Source: GCA-016699105 sp036518915
GTDB taxonomy: Bacteria; Patescibacteriota; Saccharimonadia; UBA4664
Reading direction: 5' to 3'
Assembly: GCA_036518915.1 (NCBI GenBank)
Contig: DATDME010000012.1
Location: forward strand, 1 to 22,205
DNA: 22,205 nucleotides
Shown here: positions 1-7,288 of the stretch, piece by piece
Layout of the letters: each line of letters starts with the position of its first letter
How positions within the stretch are numbered: position 1 is the first letter of the stretch
Made by a program: the position numbers and the translations under genes
The notes under the pieces: generated by a model
The model's database searches: none
What the model was told of the DNA's origin: nothing
The model's input: the letters and a program-made list of their open reading frames with translations, nothing else

Positions 1-1
1 C

Positions 2-625
2 CTCCGCGAGCCCGTGGCCGCGGCCATTGGCGCCGGCATCCCGATTGCTTCCGCCGCCGGCAACATGGTGGTGGATATTGGCGGCGGCACCACCGAGATC
101 GCTATCTTGAGCCTGGGCGGCGTGGTGGCCCAGCACAGCATTCGGGTGGGCGGCAACCGCCTCGACAACGCCATCGCCGAGTACATCCGCCGCACCTACG
201 GCCTGGCAGTGGGCGACCGCACGGCTGAGCACATCAAAATTACGCTAGGCTCGGCACTCATGCTCACCCGCGACAAATCCATGGAAATCCGCGGCCGCGA
301 CGTGCTGGCCGGCCTACCCAAAACCATCACCATCCGCGCCAACGAAATTGCCGGCGCCCTCCAGGATGAACTCGAAAAAATTATTTTGGCTATCCGCGTG
401 GTGCTTGAGCAAACCCCGCCCGAGCTTTCGTCAGATATCATCGACCGCGGCATGGTACTGACCGGCGGGGGAGCCATGCTGGCCAATCTCGACAAAATGC
501 TCACCCAAGTCACCGGTGTACCCTGTGTGGTAGCCGAGGAACCACTGCTCTGCGTGGCCCGCGGCACCGGCATCGCCCTCGATAACCTCGATGAGTACAA
601 GCGCAGTCTCGTGGCGGTTAAATAG
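2..625 (+). CDS. mreB: Rod shape-determining protein MreB, C-terminal part (5' truncated)
   Basis: Actin-like ATPase that forms membrane-associated filaments and guides lateral cell-wall synthesis. The frame is open from base 2, reading LREPVAAAIGAGIPI, so the true start lies upstream of the window and about 207 residues are visible. The second phosphate-binding loop (DIGGGTTEIAIL) and the adenosine-binding loop (LTGGGAMLANLDKML) are intact, as is the MreB-typical ending with GTGIALDNLDEY. Roughly the first 40% of the protein, including phosphate loop 1, is missing. The GTG at base 14 is an internal Val codon and not a start. It fits a region otherwise devoted to the envelope. Identification as MreB rather than another actin relative such as FtsA or DnaK is secure from these loops. 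Confidence 0.96.
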   Translation, partial: LREPVAAAIGAGIPIASAAGNMVVDIGGGTTEIAILSLGGVVAQHSIRVGGNRLDNAIAEYIRRTYGLAVGDRTAEHIKITLGSALMLTRDKSMEIRGRDVLAGLPKTITIRANEIAGALQDELEKIILAIRVVLEQTPPELSSDIIDRGMVLTGGGAMLANLDKMLTQVTGVPCVVAEEPLLCVARGTGIALDNLDEYKRSLVAVK

Positions 626-643
626 TGCACGGTTTATTATGAA

Positions 644-676
644 TTTCGGAAGAAAACCGAGCATTTTATTCCGAAA
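644..676 (+). terminator. Possible stem-loop after mreB
   Basis: TTTCGGAA (644-651) pairs perfectly with TTCCGAAA (669-676) across a 17-nt loop, 18 nt after the mreB stop. The sequence that follows is AT-rich but has no clean T-run. It could be a weak terminator or an mRNA 3'-end hairpin. Confidence 0.35.
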
Positions 677-717
677 ATCAGAATATATTTAGACGCCCAT
701 CGACCCTAGGCACCTGG

Positions 718-723
718 TATACT
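718..723 (+). promoter_or_regulatory. -10 box of the O-antigen-ligase-like gene
   Basis: TATACT lies 20 nt before the ATG at 744. No convincing -35 hexamer sits 16-18 nt upstream. The same GTATACTAG string recurs before the DUF3048 gene at 7276-7284, which supports it as a real -10 element in this genome. Confidence 0.5.
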
Positions 724-743
724 AGCAGCACAACCATCTTGCC

Positions 744-2051
744 ATGCCCACTACAACCTCCAGTTTGCGATTCGTCCGCATCATTCAAGCCGGCCTGCTG
801 GCGCTGGTCGCGCTCATGCCGTTTCACGCGTTTCTCACCACCTGGCTGGGCACGACACTCGGCCACCGCGCCGCCGTCCAGTCGTGGAAAGAAGTGCTGC
901 TCATTGGGCTGGCACTCGTGGGCGCGGGCCTCGCGTGGCACGATCCGGCCTACCGGCGGCGCTGGCGCGCACCCTGGGTGTACCTGGCCGCCGGGTTAGC
1001 CGCCTGCGCCGTTTTGGTCACGCTCGTGGCCCTCAGCCGGCAGGCCGTGACGCCGTCTCAGGCCCTGCTTGGAGCAAAAATTGACCTAGAATTTCTCGTC
1101 GCCGGACTACTAACCACCCTCGTCGCCGGCCAGCGCTTCAGCCGCTGGTTAATCTGGACCACCATCGGCGCGGGAGTAGCCGTTTCCGTTTTCGTACTGA
1201 TGCAGGTATACGTCTGGCCGGTCAATTTCCTGTCCCAGTTCGGTTACGGGCCCACCACCATCCTCCCGTTCCAGTACGTCGATGCCGCCAAAACCCTCCG
1301 CTACGCCGGTACCCTCGGTGGGCCCAACCAGCTGGGGGCCTATCTCATCATCCCGCTGAGCCTGACCGCCGCCCTCACCACCTCCCGGCGACGGCGCTGG
1401 TGGTTGTTAGGGACTCCGCTTATGCTGTTTGCATTGTATTACTCATTCTCGCGCAGCGCCTGGGTAGGCGCTCTGGCCAGTTTGGCACTGCTGCTCATCT
1501 GGCTGGTGCCCCGGCGCTGGCGCTGGCCGGTAACTGGCAGCCTGCTCGGGCTACTGGGGGCCGGCGCGGCCGTCATTTGGCAGCAACTCGCCAGCCATCC
1601 CCAACTGCAGCACCAGCTTCTGCATACCACACTGGAGCAGCGCGCCAACCCGTCTACTTCAAGCGCCGAACATGTTGCCTCGCTGCTCGACGGCCTCAGC
1701 ACGGTCGCGCGCCATCCACTAGGCCAGGGTCTTGGCTCGGCCGGCCCTGCCACCATCCGCACCGGCCAGTCCTATGTGATTGAAAACCAATTTTTGCAAG
1801 TCGGCGCCGAAGCGGGCTGGCTCGGCCTCGGACTGTTTGTGCTACTGCTCGGCTGGCTCGTCCGCCAACTGCGCCACTCAGCGCTCCAGCCCTGGGGCAC
1901 CGCCCTAGCGGCGGCACTCGTTGGCATCAGTGTCGGGGGCTTGTTCATTCCCACCTGGGACGACTCTACCACCGCGCTCGTTGCGTTTACCCTCGCCGGC
2001 AGTCTGGCGGGACTAACCGGAGGCAGCCGTGTCAAACCAAACCCAGTTTGA
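744..2051 (+). CDS. O-antigen ligase/polymerase-like membrane protein (Wzy_C family)
   Basis: A 435-residue polytopic membrane protein, about 10-12 hydrophobic segments. It resembles the O-antigen ligase/polymerase superfamily, which transfers or polymerises undecaprenyl-linked glycans on the outer face of the membrane. Visible family marks are GGPNQLGAYLIIPL near residue 190 and the late loop HPLGQGLGSAGPATI followed by ENQFLQVGAEAGWLGLGLF, the usual Wzy_C signature. The ATG at 744 follows a TATACT box, and no Shine-Dalgarno is evident. The 3' end overlaps the next gene by 23 nt, so the two are probably co-expressed. The sequence does not show whether it is a ligase (WaaL type), a polymerase (Wzy type) or a protein O-glycosyltransferase. 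Confidence 0.82.
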   Translation: MPTTTSSLRFVRIIQAGLLALVALMPFHAFLTTWLGTTLGHRAAVQSWKEVLLIGLALVGAGLAWHDPAYRRRWRAPWVYLAAGLAACAVLVTLVALSRQAVTPSQALLGAKIDLEFLVAGLLTTLVAGQRFSRWLIWTTIGAGVAVSVFVLMQVYVWPVNFLSQFGYGPTTILPFQYVDAAKTLRYAGTLGGPNQLGAYLIIPLSLTAALTTSRRRRWWLLGTPLMLFALYYSFSRSAWVGALASLALLLIWLVPRRWRWPVTGSLLGLLGAGAAVIWQQLASHPQLQHQLLHTTLEQRANPSTSSAEHVASLLDGLSTVARHPLGQGLGSAGPATIRTGQSYVIENQFLQVGAEAGWLGLGLFVLLLGWLVRQLRHSALQPWGTALAAALVGISVGGLFIPTWDDSTTALVAFTLAGSLAGLTGGSRVKPNPV

Positions 2052-2877
2052 TAAGGTCGAGATTCTGGGTGTCGACATCGACCTGGTCAACCGGGTTGAA
2101 GCCGTGGAGTACGTGATTGCCGCCGCTCAGCCTGGCCGTCCCGCCGTCTACGTGGTCAAGCCGTACGTGGAATTCCTGGACCGCAGCTATCACGACCTAG
2201 AAGTGCAAAACCTACTCAATAACGCTGAGCTAACCATTGCCGACGGCATCGCCGTGGTGTGGGCGGCCGCCTATTTGTACGCTGGCCCCCGCACCACCTG
2301 GCGTTTCCTCAAAACCGTCGCCCAAATCGTCGTTGCACCGCACGAGCTCCTGTGGCCGCTCACCGACCGGGCAGCCGGCACCAACTTCACCTGGCCGTTA
2401 CTGCAAGCTGCCGCGAGGGCCAACCTGCGCGTAGCGCTGGTGGGAACGCCGCGCCACTCCACCCTAGACGACACCGCCGCCGCCATCAAGCAACGGATGC
2501 CGGCCATTAACCTGGTGCTCACCCACACCGGCACCGACCCGCACCGCCAGCCCGGCCGGCAGTCGCGGGCGTGGCTGGACCAGCTAGCGCTCCAACTCCG
2601 GGACGCCCGCGCCGACATCATCCTGCTTGGCCTCGGCTTCCCGCGCCAGGAGTACGCCGCCAGCTACCTGCAGGCGCAGCTCGCACACGGCGTGCTCATC
2701 GGTGAAGGCGGCACCTTTGACTACCGTGAATTTGGCGGCCATCAAGCCAAAGCTGCCGCCTGGATCCAGCGCAGCGGCCTGGAGTGGCTCTGGCGGCTCG
2801 TCCTTGAGCCCCGCCGCCTCCGCCGCCAGCTGGCCATTCCGCGCTTTATGTGGCGGGTGTGGCGCAGCCGGCATTAA
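2029..2877 (+). CDS. WecG/TagA/CpsF family glycosyltransferase (GT26)
   Basis: A 282-residue cytoplasmic or membrane-peripheral enzyme of family GT26. Known members add N-acetylmannosamine, N-acetylmannosaminuronate or glucose to an undecaprenyl-diphosphate-linked sugar. Family hallmarks are the N-terminal ILGVDID, NNAELTIADGIAVVWAA near residue 65, the PRQEYAASY motif, GEGGTFDYREFGG near 224, and the closing SGLEWLWRLVLEPRRLRRQ. The GTG at 2029 has a GGAGG (2019-2023) at 5-nt spacing, located inside the end of the upstream gene, which argues for this start and for translational coupling. The substrate cannot be read from sequence. With the ligase-like neighbour it forms a two-gene glycan unit. 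Confidence 0.9.
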   Translation: MSNQTQFDKVEILGVDIDLVNRVEAVEYVIAAAQPGRPAVYVVKPYVEFLDRSYHDLEVQNLLNNAELTIADGIAVVWAAAYLYAGPRTTWRFLKTVAQIVVAPHELLWPLTDRAAGTNFTWPLLQAAARANLRVALVGTPRHSTLDDTAAAIKQRMPAINLVLTHTGTDPHRQPGRQSRAWLDQLALQLRDARADIILLGLGFPRQEYAASYLQAQLAHGVLIGEGGTFDYREFGGHQAKAAAWIQRSGLEWLWRLVLEPRRLRRQLAIPRFMWRVWRSRH

Positions 2878-2879
2878 GC

Positions 2880-2904
2880 GGCCGGCATTAATCGGCCTAT
2901 TTTC
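2880..2904 (+). terminator. Weak terminator-like hairpin
   Basis: GGCCG (2880-2884) pairs with CGGCC (2893-2897) across GCATTAAT, followed by TATTTT. It lies directly after the GT26 stop. The 11-mer GCCGGCATTAA occurs twice here (2867-2877 and 2881-2891), so the hairpin arm looks like a short duplication of the gene end. Confidence 0.4.
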
Positions 2905-2929
2905 AACCGAACCACGCCTGGTGTAACAT
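2901..2929 (+). promoter_or_regulatory. Candidate promoter for the zinc-ribbon gene
   Basis: TTTCAA (2901-2906), 17-nt spacer, TAACAT (2924-2929). Both hexamers deviate from consensus but the spacing is ideal and the start codon at 2957 is 27 nt downstream. Confidence 0.4.
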
Positions 2930-2956
2930 AAGAACAATAACGGTGATGTCGTCGGC

Positions 2957-4093
2957 GTGAACTGCCCAGTATGCCACAAAACCACTCAGCCCCGTCACAT
3001 CGGGACGGCTGATTATTGTTCGGTTTGCGGCACCCGCTATCCCGACCCCCACGCCAAGCCCGCCCGGGCTATGGATCTGGCTCGCAGCCGCACCGCCAAG
3101 CCGGCGGCGGCCGTGCATCACAGCCGGGCCCGCGGCGTAATTGATCTGCGTGACGCCCCCGCTCACCACACCGCTCACCAGCCCACCCACCACCCCGCTA
3201 AGACCCCGCACGTGGAGCACACCCAGCACCACACGCCGGTCGCCGCGCCCTCAGCCGCCGCACCCTCGAGCGACGCGCAGGCCCGTCATGACGCCGCTTT
3301 CCGTTCCCGCCTCAAAACCGCCCGCGAGGTTGACCGCAGCCCGCTGATTCAACATTTTAGCGATGGCCTGCGCGCGGCCCGGCCGGCCGGCCAAACCGCC
3401 CACACGTCACACCACCCGGCCGCGCATACGCCCGCGCCTGCGTCCGCACATACGACCACACACGCGTCCGCTCACGCATCCACGCCGGCGGCCATCACGC
3501 CCGGACCCGAGCTGCCCAACCAAGCCATTACTCACCACGAGAGCCTCGCCCGGCTGGCCGCCACCGCCGCCGAACCAAACCTCAAAGCCGCTCACTCCGC
3601 CCAGCACCACAAAGCCCACTGGCGGCCGCACCTTGGGCTATCGCCCCACAAAGGCCGTACCCTTACTACCACGGCCGCCGTGCTCATCATGGGCGGATAC
3701 GTCTGGCTGCAAAATTACCCCAAACTAGCACTGCAATCGGCCAACAGTCAGGCGGGTGTAACGGCCACCCTGCCCGGCTACCTACCGTCCAGTTACAATC
3801 TTAGCCGGACATTCAGCCAGCCCGGCCTCGTCGCGCTCGATTTCACCAGCCCCAGTATCCCCGAAATCCTCAAAATCGCCCAGCACCGCACTGCCTGGGA
3901 TTCCAACTCGCTGCTCGATAATTTCGTGGCCAAACAAACCGACGACTATTCCACCGTGCACGGCGAGGGCCTCACCATTTATCTGTTTGGCCAAAACCAA
4001 GCCGCCTGGGTCAACCACGGCATTTGGTACAGCATTGAAGGCGCCAGCAAACTCTCGCGCGAGCAAATCCTCAAAATTGCTTACAGCCTGTAG
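2957..4093 (+). CDS. Zinc-ribbon, His/Pro/Thr-rich, single-TM protein with extracellular C-terminal domain; function unknown
   Basis: 378 residues in four parts. Residues 3-24 hold CPVC and CSVC, a zinc ribbon. Residues about 32-230 are low-complexity, extremely rich in His, Ala, Thr and Pro, and probably disordered. Residues about 235-251 (TTTAAVLIMGGYVWLQ) form one membrane span. Residues about 262-378 form a compact domain with LPGYLPSSYNL and a closing NHGIWYSIEGASKLSREQIL. That ending resembles DUF4367/anti-sigma-factor-type extracellular domains, from memory and not from a search. Topology would place the zinc ribbon and His-rich part inside and the C-domain outside. The start is GTG at 2957; no strong Shine-Dalgarno is visible, but the CPVC pair lies immediately after it. 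It may be a membrane sensor or scaffold; no function can be assigned. Confidence 0.8.
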   Translation: MNCPVCHKTTQPRHIGTADYCSVCGTRYPDPHAKPARAMDLARSRTAKPAAAVHHSRARGVIDLRDAPAHHTAHQPTHHPAKTPHVEHTQHHTPVAAPSAAAPSSDAQARHDAAFRSRLKTAREVDRSPLIQHFSDGLRAARPAGQTAHTSHHPAAHTPAPASAHTTTHASAHASTPAAITPGPELPNQAITHHESLARLAATAAEPNLKAAHSAQHHKAHWRPHLGLSPHKGRTLTTTAAVLIMGGYVWLQNYPKLALQSANSQAGVTATLPGYLPSSYNLSRTFSQPGLVALDFTSPSIPEILKIAQHRTAWDSNSLLDNFVAKQTDDYSTVHGEGLTIYLFGQNQAAWVNHGIWYSIEGASKLSREQILKIAYSL

Positions 4094-4149
4094 CGCTTGC
4101 TAAGATAAGGCCATAAGGTAAGGCCAATTGAGCAGGGGAGTGACCGACC

Positions 4150-4506
4150 ATGCATGACGACAAAGCCTGGGACCGCATCGTGGACGCCATTGAGGCCAAA
4201 TTTGGCATTGACGAGCATGGCCGCACCAAGCGCCCGGTCGAAGACAGCCACGACCTCACCGAATCCGTGGCGTTTGTGGTCTTCACCCGCGGCGGGCAGC
4301 GCTACAAAATTGAGCGCGTGCAAGGCCCCGTCATCATCGACCGCAAAACCATCGGCGCCCGCCGCGCCGGCGCCAGCGTCCACTACCGAAACGTCTACGA
4401 CCCCGCCGAGACCACCTTTCGCACCCTGCTCTTCGTGGAAGGAGACGACGGCGCGTGGGAAGAGATCAATGCGGATGCGTTTGACCTGGCGGATTCAACT
4501 TTCTAG
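4150..4506 (+). CDS. Small conserved protein of unknown function
   Basis: 118 residues, acidic, no signal peptide or membrane span. It begins with a likely helix (AWDRIVDAIEAKFGIDEHG), followed by an apparent beta-rich part (VAFVVFTRGGQRYKIERV, then VIIDRKTIGARRAG), and ends with DDGAWEEINADAF. The pattern (W..IV..IE.KFGI, then G...K.ER...P.I.D.KT) matches my recollection of short uncharacterised proteins common in CPR genomes, but I cannot name a family. The ATG at 4150 has AGGGGAG about 10 nt upstream, so the start is well supported. It is 56 nt after the zinc-ribbon gene and may share its transcript. Confidence 0.78.
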   Translation: MHDDKAWDRIVDAIEAKFGIDEHGRTKRPVEDSHDLTESVAFVVFTRGGQRYKIERVQGPVIIDRKTIGARRAGASVHYRNVYDPAETTFRTLLFVEGDDGAWEEINADAFDLADSTF

Positions 4507-4522
4507 CGCAGTTCAAATCAGC

Positions 4523-4616
4523 GCGGTCATACTCTTCGTTCTGACCGCCCTGAATGGGCTGCTCTGGCAATTCTGAGCACGTCGGCGCAGCGCCCACCCG
4601 GTCTCCGGGTGGGCGC
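4523..4616. terminator. Two strong hairpins between convergent genes
   Basis: GCGGTCA (4523-4529) pairs with TGACCGC (4542-4548). GCGCCCACCCGG (4590-4601) pairs perfectly with its complement at 4605-4616 across a TCT loop, giving a 12-bp GC-rich stem. They sit between the end of the 118-aa gene (+) and the end of the winged-helix gene (-), where a bidirectional terminator is expected. Neither stem is followed by a T-run on either strand, so termination is inferred from position and stem strength. Confidence 0.45.
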
Positions 4617-4669
4617 ATCGTCATGTCTTCCCAAATTGGCAATCATAAAGTTAGCGGGCCCCAACGAGC

Positions 4670-5368
4670 TCAGTTCTCCTTCCTGCTGAAACCCGGAGGG
4701 CAATTCAGCTCTCGCTGCAAAGCCCTGAGACACTCCGGCTGGATCCGACGACCCCAACATCCTCGGTTGCTAGGCGTCCTATCACTCCTGTCTGTGGCGA
4801 TACAGCCGCTCCGCTTCAGATTACTGAGCGCATCGAGTGCCACACCTTCGCACCCACAGTACCGCTCCCGCACGCGCCGCATATACTCAGCCGATACCCA
4901 ACCTGAGGGGTCTGCAAATGCGTAGAGTGCCTCCAGGACATTACGCTGATGAGAGCCTGGCCTGGGTAAACACCACTCCAGTCTAAGCAGCCGCCAGGCG
5001 CCAGGACAAATGCGTCGCGGCCAGTGCCAGCGCAGACCATCTACCGCCAGACAAGCAATATATCCACCCTCCTCCAGCTCCAGTAAGGCCCATGAGATGG
5101 TCGAGATAGGGAGTTTCAGCTCACCAGGGAGACCCTCCAACACGCTTCTCGGCACAACGTGGTCACTGGGATTTGCTCGAACGTATAGCTCCCTAAGCAC
5201 CCGTCCTGGCTCAGAAGAGGACACCGGCAACTGCGACAACGTCGGGGACCCGTCAGCCGACTTTGTTGGCCCTTGCTGCCGCGTTACAGACGGAACACGG
5301 TCCGCTGCCTGTCGCGTACCTGTCACAACCCTGCCTCCTGACTGTCGACGAAATGGACTGTCGCTCAA
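4670..5368 (-). CDS. Protein with two tandem winged-helix-like repeats; putative DNA-binding regulator
   Basis: 232 residues. After a polar tail of about 55 residues there are two copies of one unit. Copy 1 runs from RVLRELYVRANPSDHVV through STISWALLELEEGGYIACL to CPGAWRLLRLEW. Copy 2 runs from NVLEALYAFADPSGWVS through GVALDALSNLKRSGCIATD to QPECLRALQREL. Helix-turn-helix followed by a short wing is the natural reading, so I call it a likely DNA-binding protein, not a named family. Codon use (many TGT, AGG, CGA, GGT, CTG) differs sharply from the C-ending codons of its neighbours, which suggests acquisition by transfer. TTG at 5368 is the longest start; a GTG about 13 codons in is an alternative. 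Upstream lies the palindromic promoter shared with gltX. Confidence 0.62.
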   Translation of the reverse strand: MSDSPFRRQSGGRVVTGTRQAADRVPSVTRQQGPTKSADGSPTLSQLPVSSSEPGRVLRELYVRANPSDHVVPRSVLEGLPGELKLPISTISWALLELEEGGYIACLAVDGLRWHWPRRICPGAWRLLRLEWCLPRPGSHQRNVLEALYAFADPSGWVSAEYMRRVRERYCGCEGVALDALSNLKRSGCIATDRSDRTPSNRGCWGRRIQPECLRALQRELNCPPGFSRKEN

Positions 5369-5385
5369 TACATCATAGTCAAACT

Positions 5386-5405
5386 TATTATAACAAGTTA
5401 TAATA
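5386..5405. promoter_or_regulatory. 20-bp palindrome with a -10 box on each strand (divergent promoter/operator)
   Basis: TATTATAAC, a 2-nt AA centre, and GTTATAATA form a perfect inverted repeat. The plus strand carries TATAAT at 5399-5404, 9 nt before the gltX ATG. The minus strand carries TATAAT at 5392-5387, 18 nt before the winged-helix start. A dimeric regulator bound here would block both promoters. On the minus strand TTGACA (5420-5415) overlaps the gltX start codon, but the 22-nt spacing makes it a poor -35. Confidence 0.65.
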
Positions 5406-5413
5406 CCACCACT

Positions 5414-6844
5414 ATGTCAAGCGCCAACGCCTCTTCTCAGCCCGTCCGCGTCCGCTTTGCGCCCAGTCCGACCGGATATTTGCATGTTGGTAGTATCCGC
5501 TCCGGATTATTTAACTGGCTCTGGGCTCGGCACAACGGGGGAGCGTACGTACTGCGCATCGAAGACACCGACCGCGCCCGCTACGTTGAGGGCGCCGAAG
5601 ACCAGATCCTGCGCACGCATGACGCCCTGGGCATCACCCCCGACGAAGGCCCTGCGCAGGGCGGCCAGTACGGCCCCTACCGTCAGTCGGAGCGGCTCGA
5701 CATTTACCGCGCCCACGCCGAAAAACTATTAGGAACCGGCGCGCTCTACCGCTGCTGGTGCTCGCCTGAGCGCCTCACCCAGCTTCGCGAGGCCGCCCAA
5801 GCCGCCGGCGTAGCTTTTATGTACGACCGCCATTGCCTCAAGCCCGAGAATCAGCGCGACGCCAACGAGCCGCACGTGCTGCGCTTCCGCATCCCGAGCG
5901 AGCCCAAAGCCGTCACTTGGGATGACGCTGTGCGCGGCACGCTCAGCTTTGATACCGCTACCCTCGACGACTTCGTCGCTCTCAAAGCCGACGGCTACCC
6001 CACCTACCACTTTGCCAACGTCGTGGACGACCACCTCATGAAGATTTGCCACGTACTGCGCGCCGATGAGTGGATTCCCTCCACCCCCAAGCACCTGCTG
6101 CTGTTTGCAGCCTTTGGCTGGGACACCCCCGTCTACGCGCATCTACCCGCCGTCCAAGGTCCCACCGGCGGCAAAAAACTCTCCAAGCGCGACGGCGCCC
6201 AATCGGTTGAAGAGTACATCGCCGAAGGCTACCTACCTGAAGCCTTGCGCAGCTTCCTAGCCTCACTCGGCTGGAACGACGGCACGACGCAGGAAGTCTT
6301 CACGACGCCCGAACTCATCGAGAAATTCACCCTCGACCGCATCCAGAAAAGCCCCGCCCGCTTCGATAAAGATCGCCTCACCTGGATGAACGGCGTCATG
6401 ATCCGCGAAGCCCTCAGTGAAGATGACCTCCTGAGCCGCCTCAAGCCGTTTTGGCCGCCCGAAGCCGCCCAATTTGACGACAATTACCGCCGGGCCGTGC
6501 TGCGCCTCGTCCGCGACCGCCTCAAGACCCTCAGTGAACTGCCCGAGCTCACCCGCTTTTTCTTTACCGACCCCACCTCGTTTCGGCCCGAACAAGCTGA
6601 AACCAAGCGGTACTTAACAGTCGTCCACGATGCCATTGCCGACTCCGACTTCAGCGAGGCCGACCTCGAGGCGCGCCTGCGCCCACTGGCAACCGAGCTC
6701 GGCGCAACGACGGGCGCTGTCTTTCAAGCCGTGCGGCTCGCGATCACGGGCTCAAAAGCTTCGCCCGGCCTGTTCGAAACCATGCATGTACTGAGGAAAA
6801 CTACCGTACTACGCCGCCTGCGAGCCGCCGTTTCTACCCACTAA
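5414..6844 (+). CDS. gltX: Glutamyl-tRNA synthetase
   Basis: 476 residues, normal length for a bacterial GluRS (class I aminoacyl-tRNA synthetase), which attaches glutamate to tRNA-Glu and, in many bacteria, also to tRNA-Gln. The HIGH-type motif appears as PSPTGYLHVGS (residues 17-27) and the KMSKS-type loop as KKLSKRDGA (254-262). A CWC ... YDRHC arrangement (residues 114-141) matches the zinc-binding insert of GluRS. The C-terminal anticodon-binding region is present through PGLFETMHVLRK. The ATG at 5414 follows TATAAT by 9 nt with no Shine-Dalgarno, so the mRNA is probably leaderless or nearly so. The neighbouring winged-helix gene may control it through the shared palindrome. Confidence 0.97.
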   Translation: MSSANASSQPVRVRFAPSPTGYLHVGSIRSGLFNWLWARHNGGAYVLRIEDTDRARYVEGAEDQILRTHDALGITPDEGPAQGGQYGPYRQSERLDIYRAHAEKLLGTGALYRCWCSPERLTQLREAAQAAGVAFMYDRHCLKPENQRDANEPHVLRFRIPSEPKAVTWDDAVRGTLSFDTATLDDFVALKADGYPTYHFANVVDDHLMKICHVLRADEWIPSTPKHLLLFAAFGWDTPVYAHLPAVQGPTGGKKLSKRDGAQSVEEYIAEGYLPEALRSFLASLGWNDGTTQEVFTTPELIEKFTLDRIQKSPARFDKDRLTWMNGVMIREALSEDDLLSRLKPFWPPEAAQFDDNYRRAVLRLVRDRLKTLSELPELTRFFFTDPTSFRPEQAETKRYLTVVHDAIADSDFSEADLEARLRPLATELGATTGAVFQAVRLAITGSKASPGLFETMHVLRKTTVLRRLRAAVSTH

Positions 6845-6877
6845 CCAGATCATATCTGGGCGGCAAGCCATTTTTTG
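6845..6877 (+). terminator. Terminator after gltX
   Basis: CCAGAT/ATCTGG (6845-6850/6854-6859) with a CAT loop, then a small GGCAAGCC hairpin followed by six T residues (6871-6876). It begins immediately after the gltX stop. Confidence 0.6.
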
Positions 6878-6889
6878 TGCGTTTCAGGT

Positions 6890-6919
6890 TTGACAACCGA
6901 GGTCACGCTCACCTATAGT
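6890..6919 (+). promoter_or_regulatory. Near-consensus sigma-70-type promoter
   Basis: TTGACA (6890-6895), 18-nt spacer, TATAGT (6914-6919). It is 31 nt upstream of the ATG at 6951 and is one of the two best promoters in the window, so the small gene behind it is probably strongly expressed. Confidence 0.8.
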
Positions 6920-6950
6920 GAATTCACTTAAGCGAGTGAGGATAAACCCC

Positions 6951-7154
6951 ATGAGTGTGAAGTTTTACGATGTGAAGACCCGCCAATCGGTGGAAGTTCC
7001 GGAGTCCGACGTTTCCAAGACCAAGTACGAGCGCACCACCAAAGACGGCAAGACCCAGGTCCGCTACGCCCTACGCGGTAAGTACGAAGGCCGCAACCTG
7101 ACCAAGTTCGTTGGCGAAGCCGATTGGAACGCCTTCGACGGCCCGGTCGTCTAG
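6951..7154 (+). CDS. 67-aa basic protein of unknown function, monocistronic
   Basis: Starts MSVKFYDVKTRQSVEVPESD, continues with a Lys/Arg/Thr-rich centre (SKTKYERTTKDGKTQVRYAL) and ends NLTKFVGEADWNAFDGPVV. It has no signal peptide, membrane span or Cys. The alternating pattern suggests a small beta-rich fold. ATG 6951 is preferred over an upstream in-frame start at 6918 because GAGTGAGGA lies about 9 nt before it and 6918 falls inside the -10 box. A near-consensus promoter before it and a strong intrinsic terminator after it make an independent, probably abundant transcript. Its basic charge would allow nucleic-acid binding, but nothing in the sequence proves it. I do not recognise the family. 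Confidence 0.82.
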   Translation: MSVKFYDVKTRQSVEVPESDVSKTKYERTTKDGKTQVRYALRGKYEGRNLTKFVGEADWNAFDGPVV

Positions 7155-7177
7155 TTTCCAGACAAAGTTCCGCAAAG

Positions 7178-7201
7178 AAAGAGCCCACCGGGCTCTTTTT
7201 G
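7178..7201 (+). terminator. Strong intrinsic terminator
   Basis: AAAGAGCCC (7178-7186) pairs with GGGCTCTTT (7190-7198) across ACC, and the T-run continues to 7200. A textbook Rho-independent terminator. Confidence 0.9.
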
Positions 7202-7276
7202 TTGCCCGGTCCAATTGTGGCCGGCCATTTTTTGGCCACCCAATTCTTGCCCCGCCAAGCACAAGCATTTCAGGCG

Positions 7277-7282
7277 TATACT
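7277..7282 (+). promoter_or_regulatory. -10 box abutting the DUF3048 start codon
   Basis: TATACT ends 6 nt before the ATG at 7289, so transcription should begin at or next to the start codon. No Shine-Dalgarno and no clear -35 hexamer are visible. Confidence 0.55.
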
Positions 7283-7288
7283 AGTACC

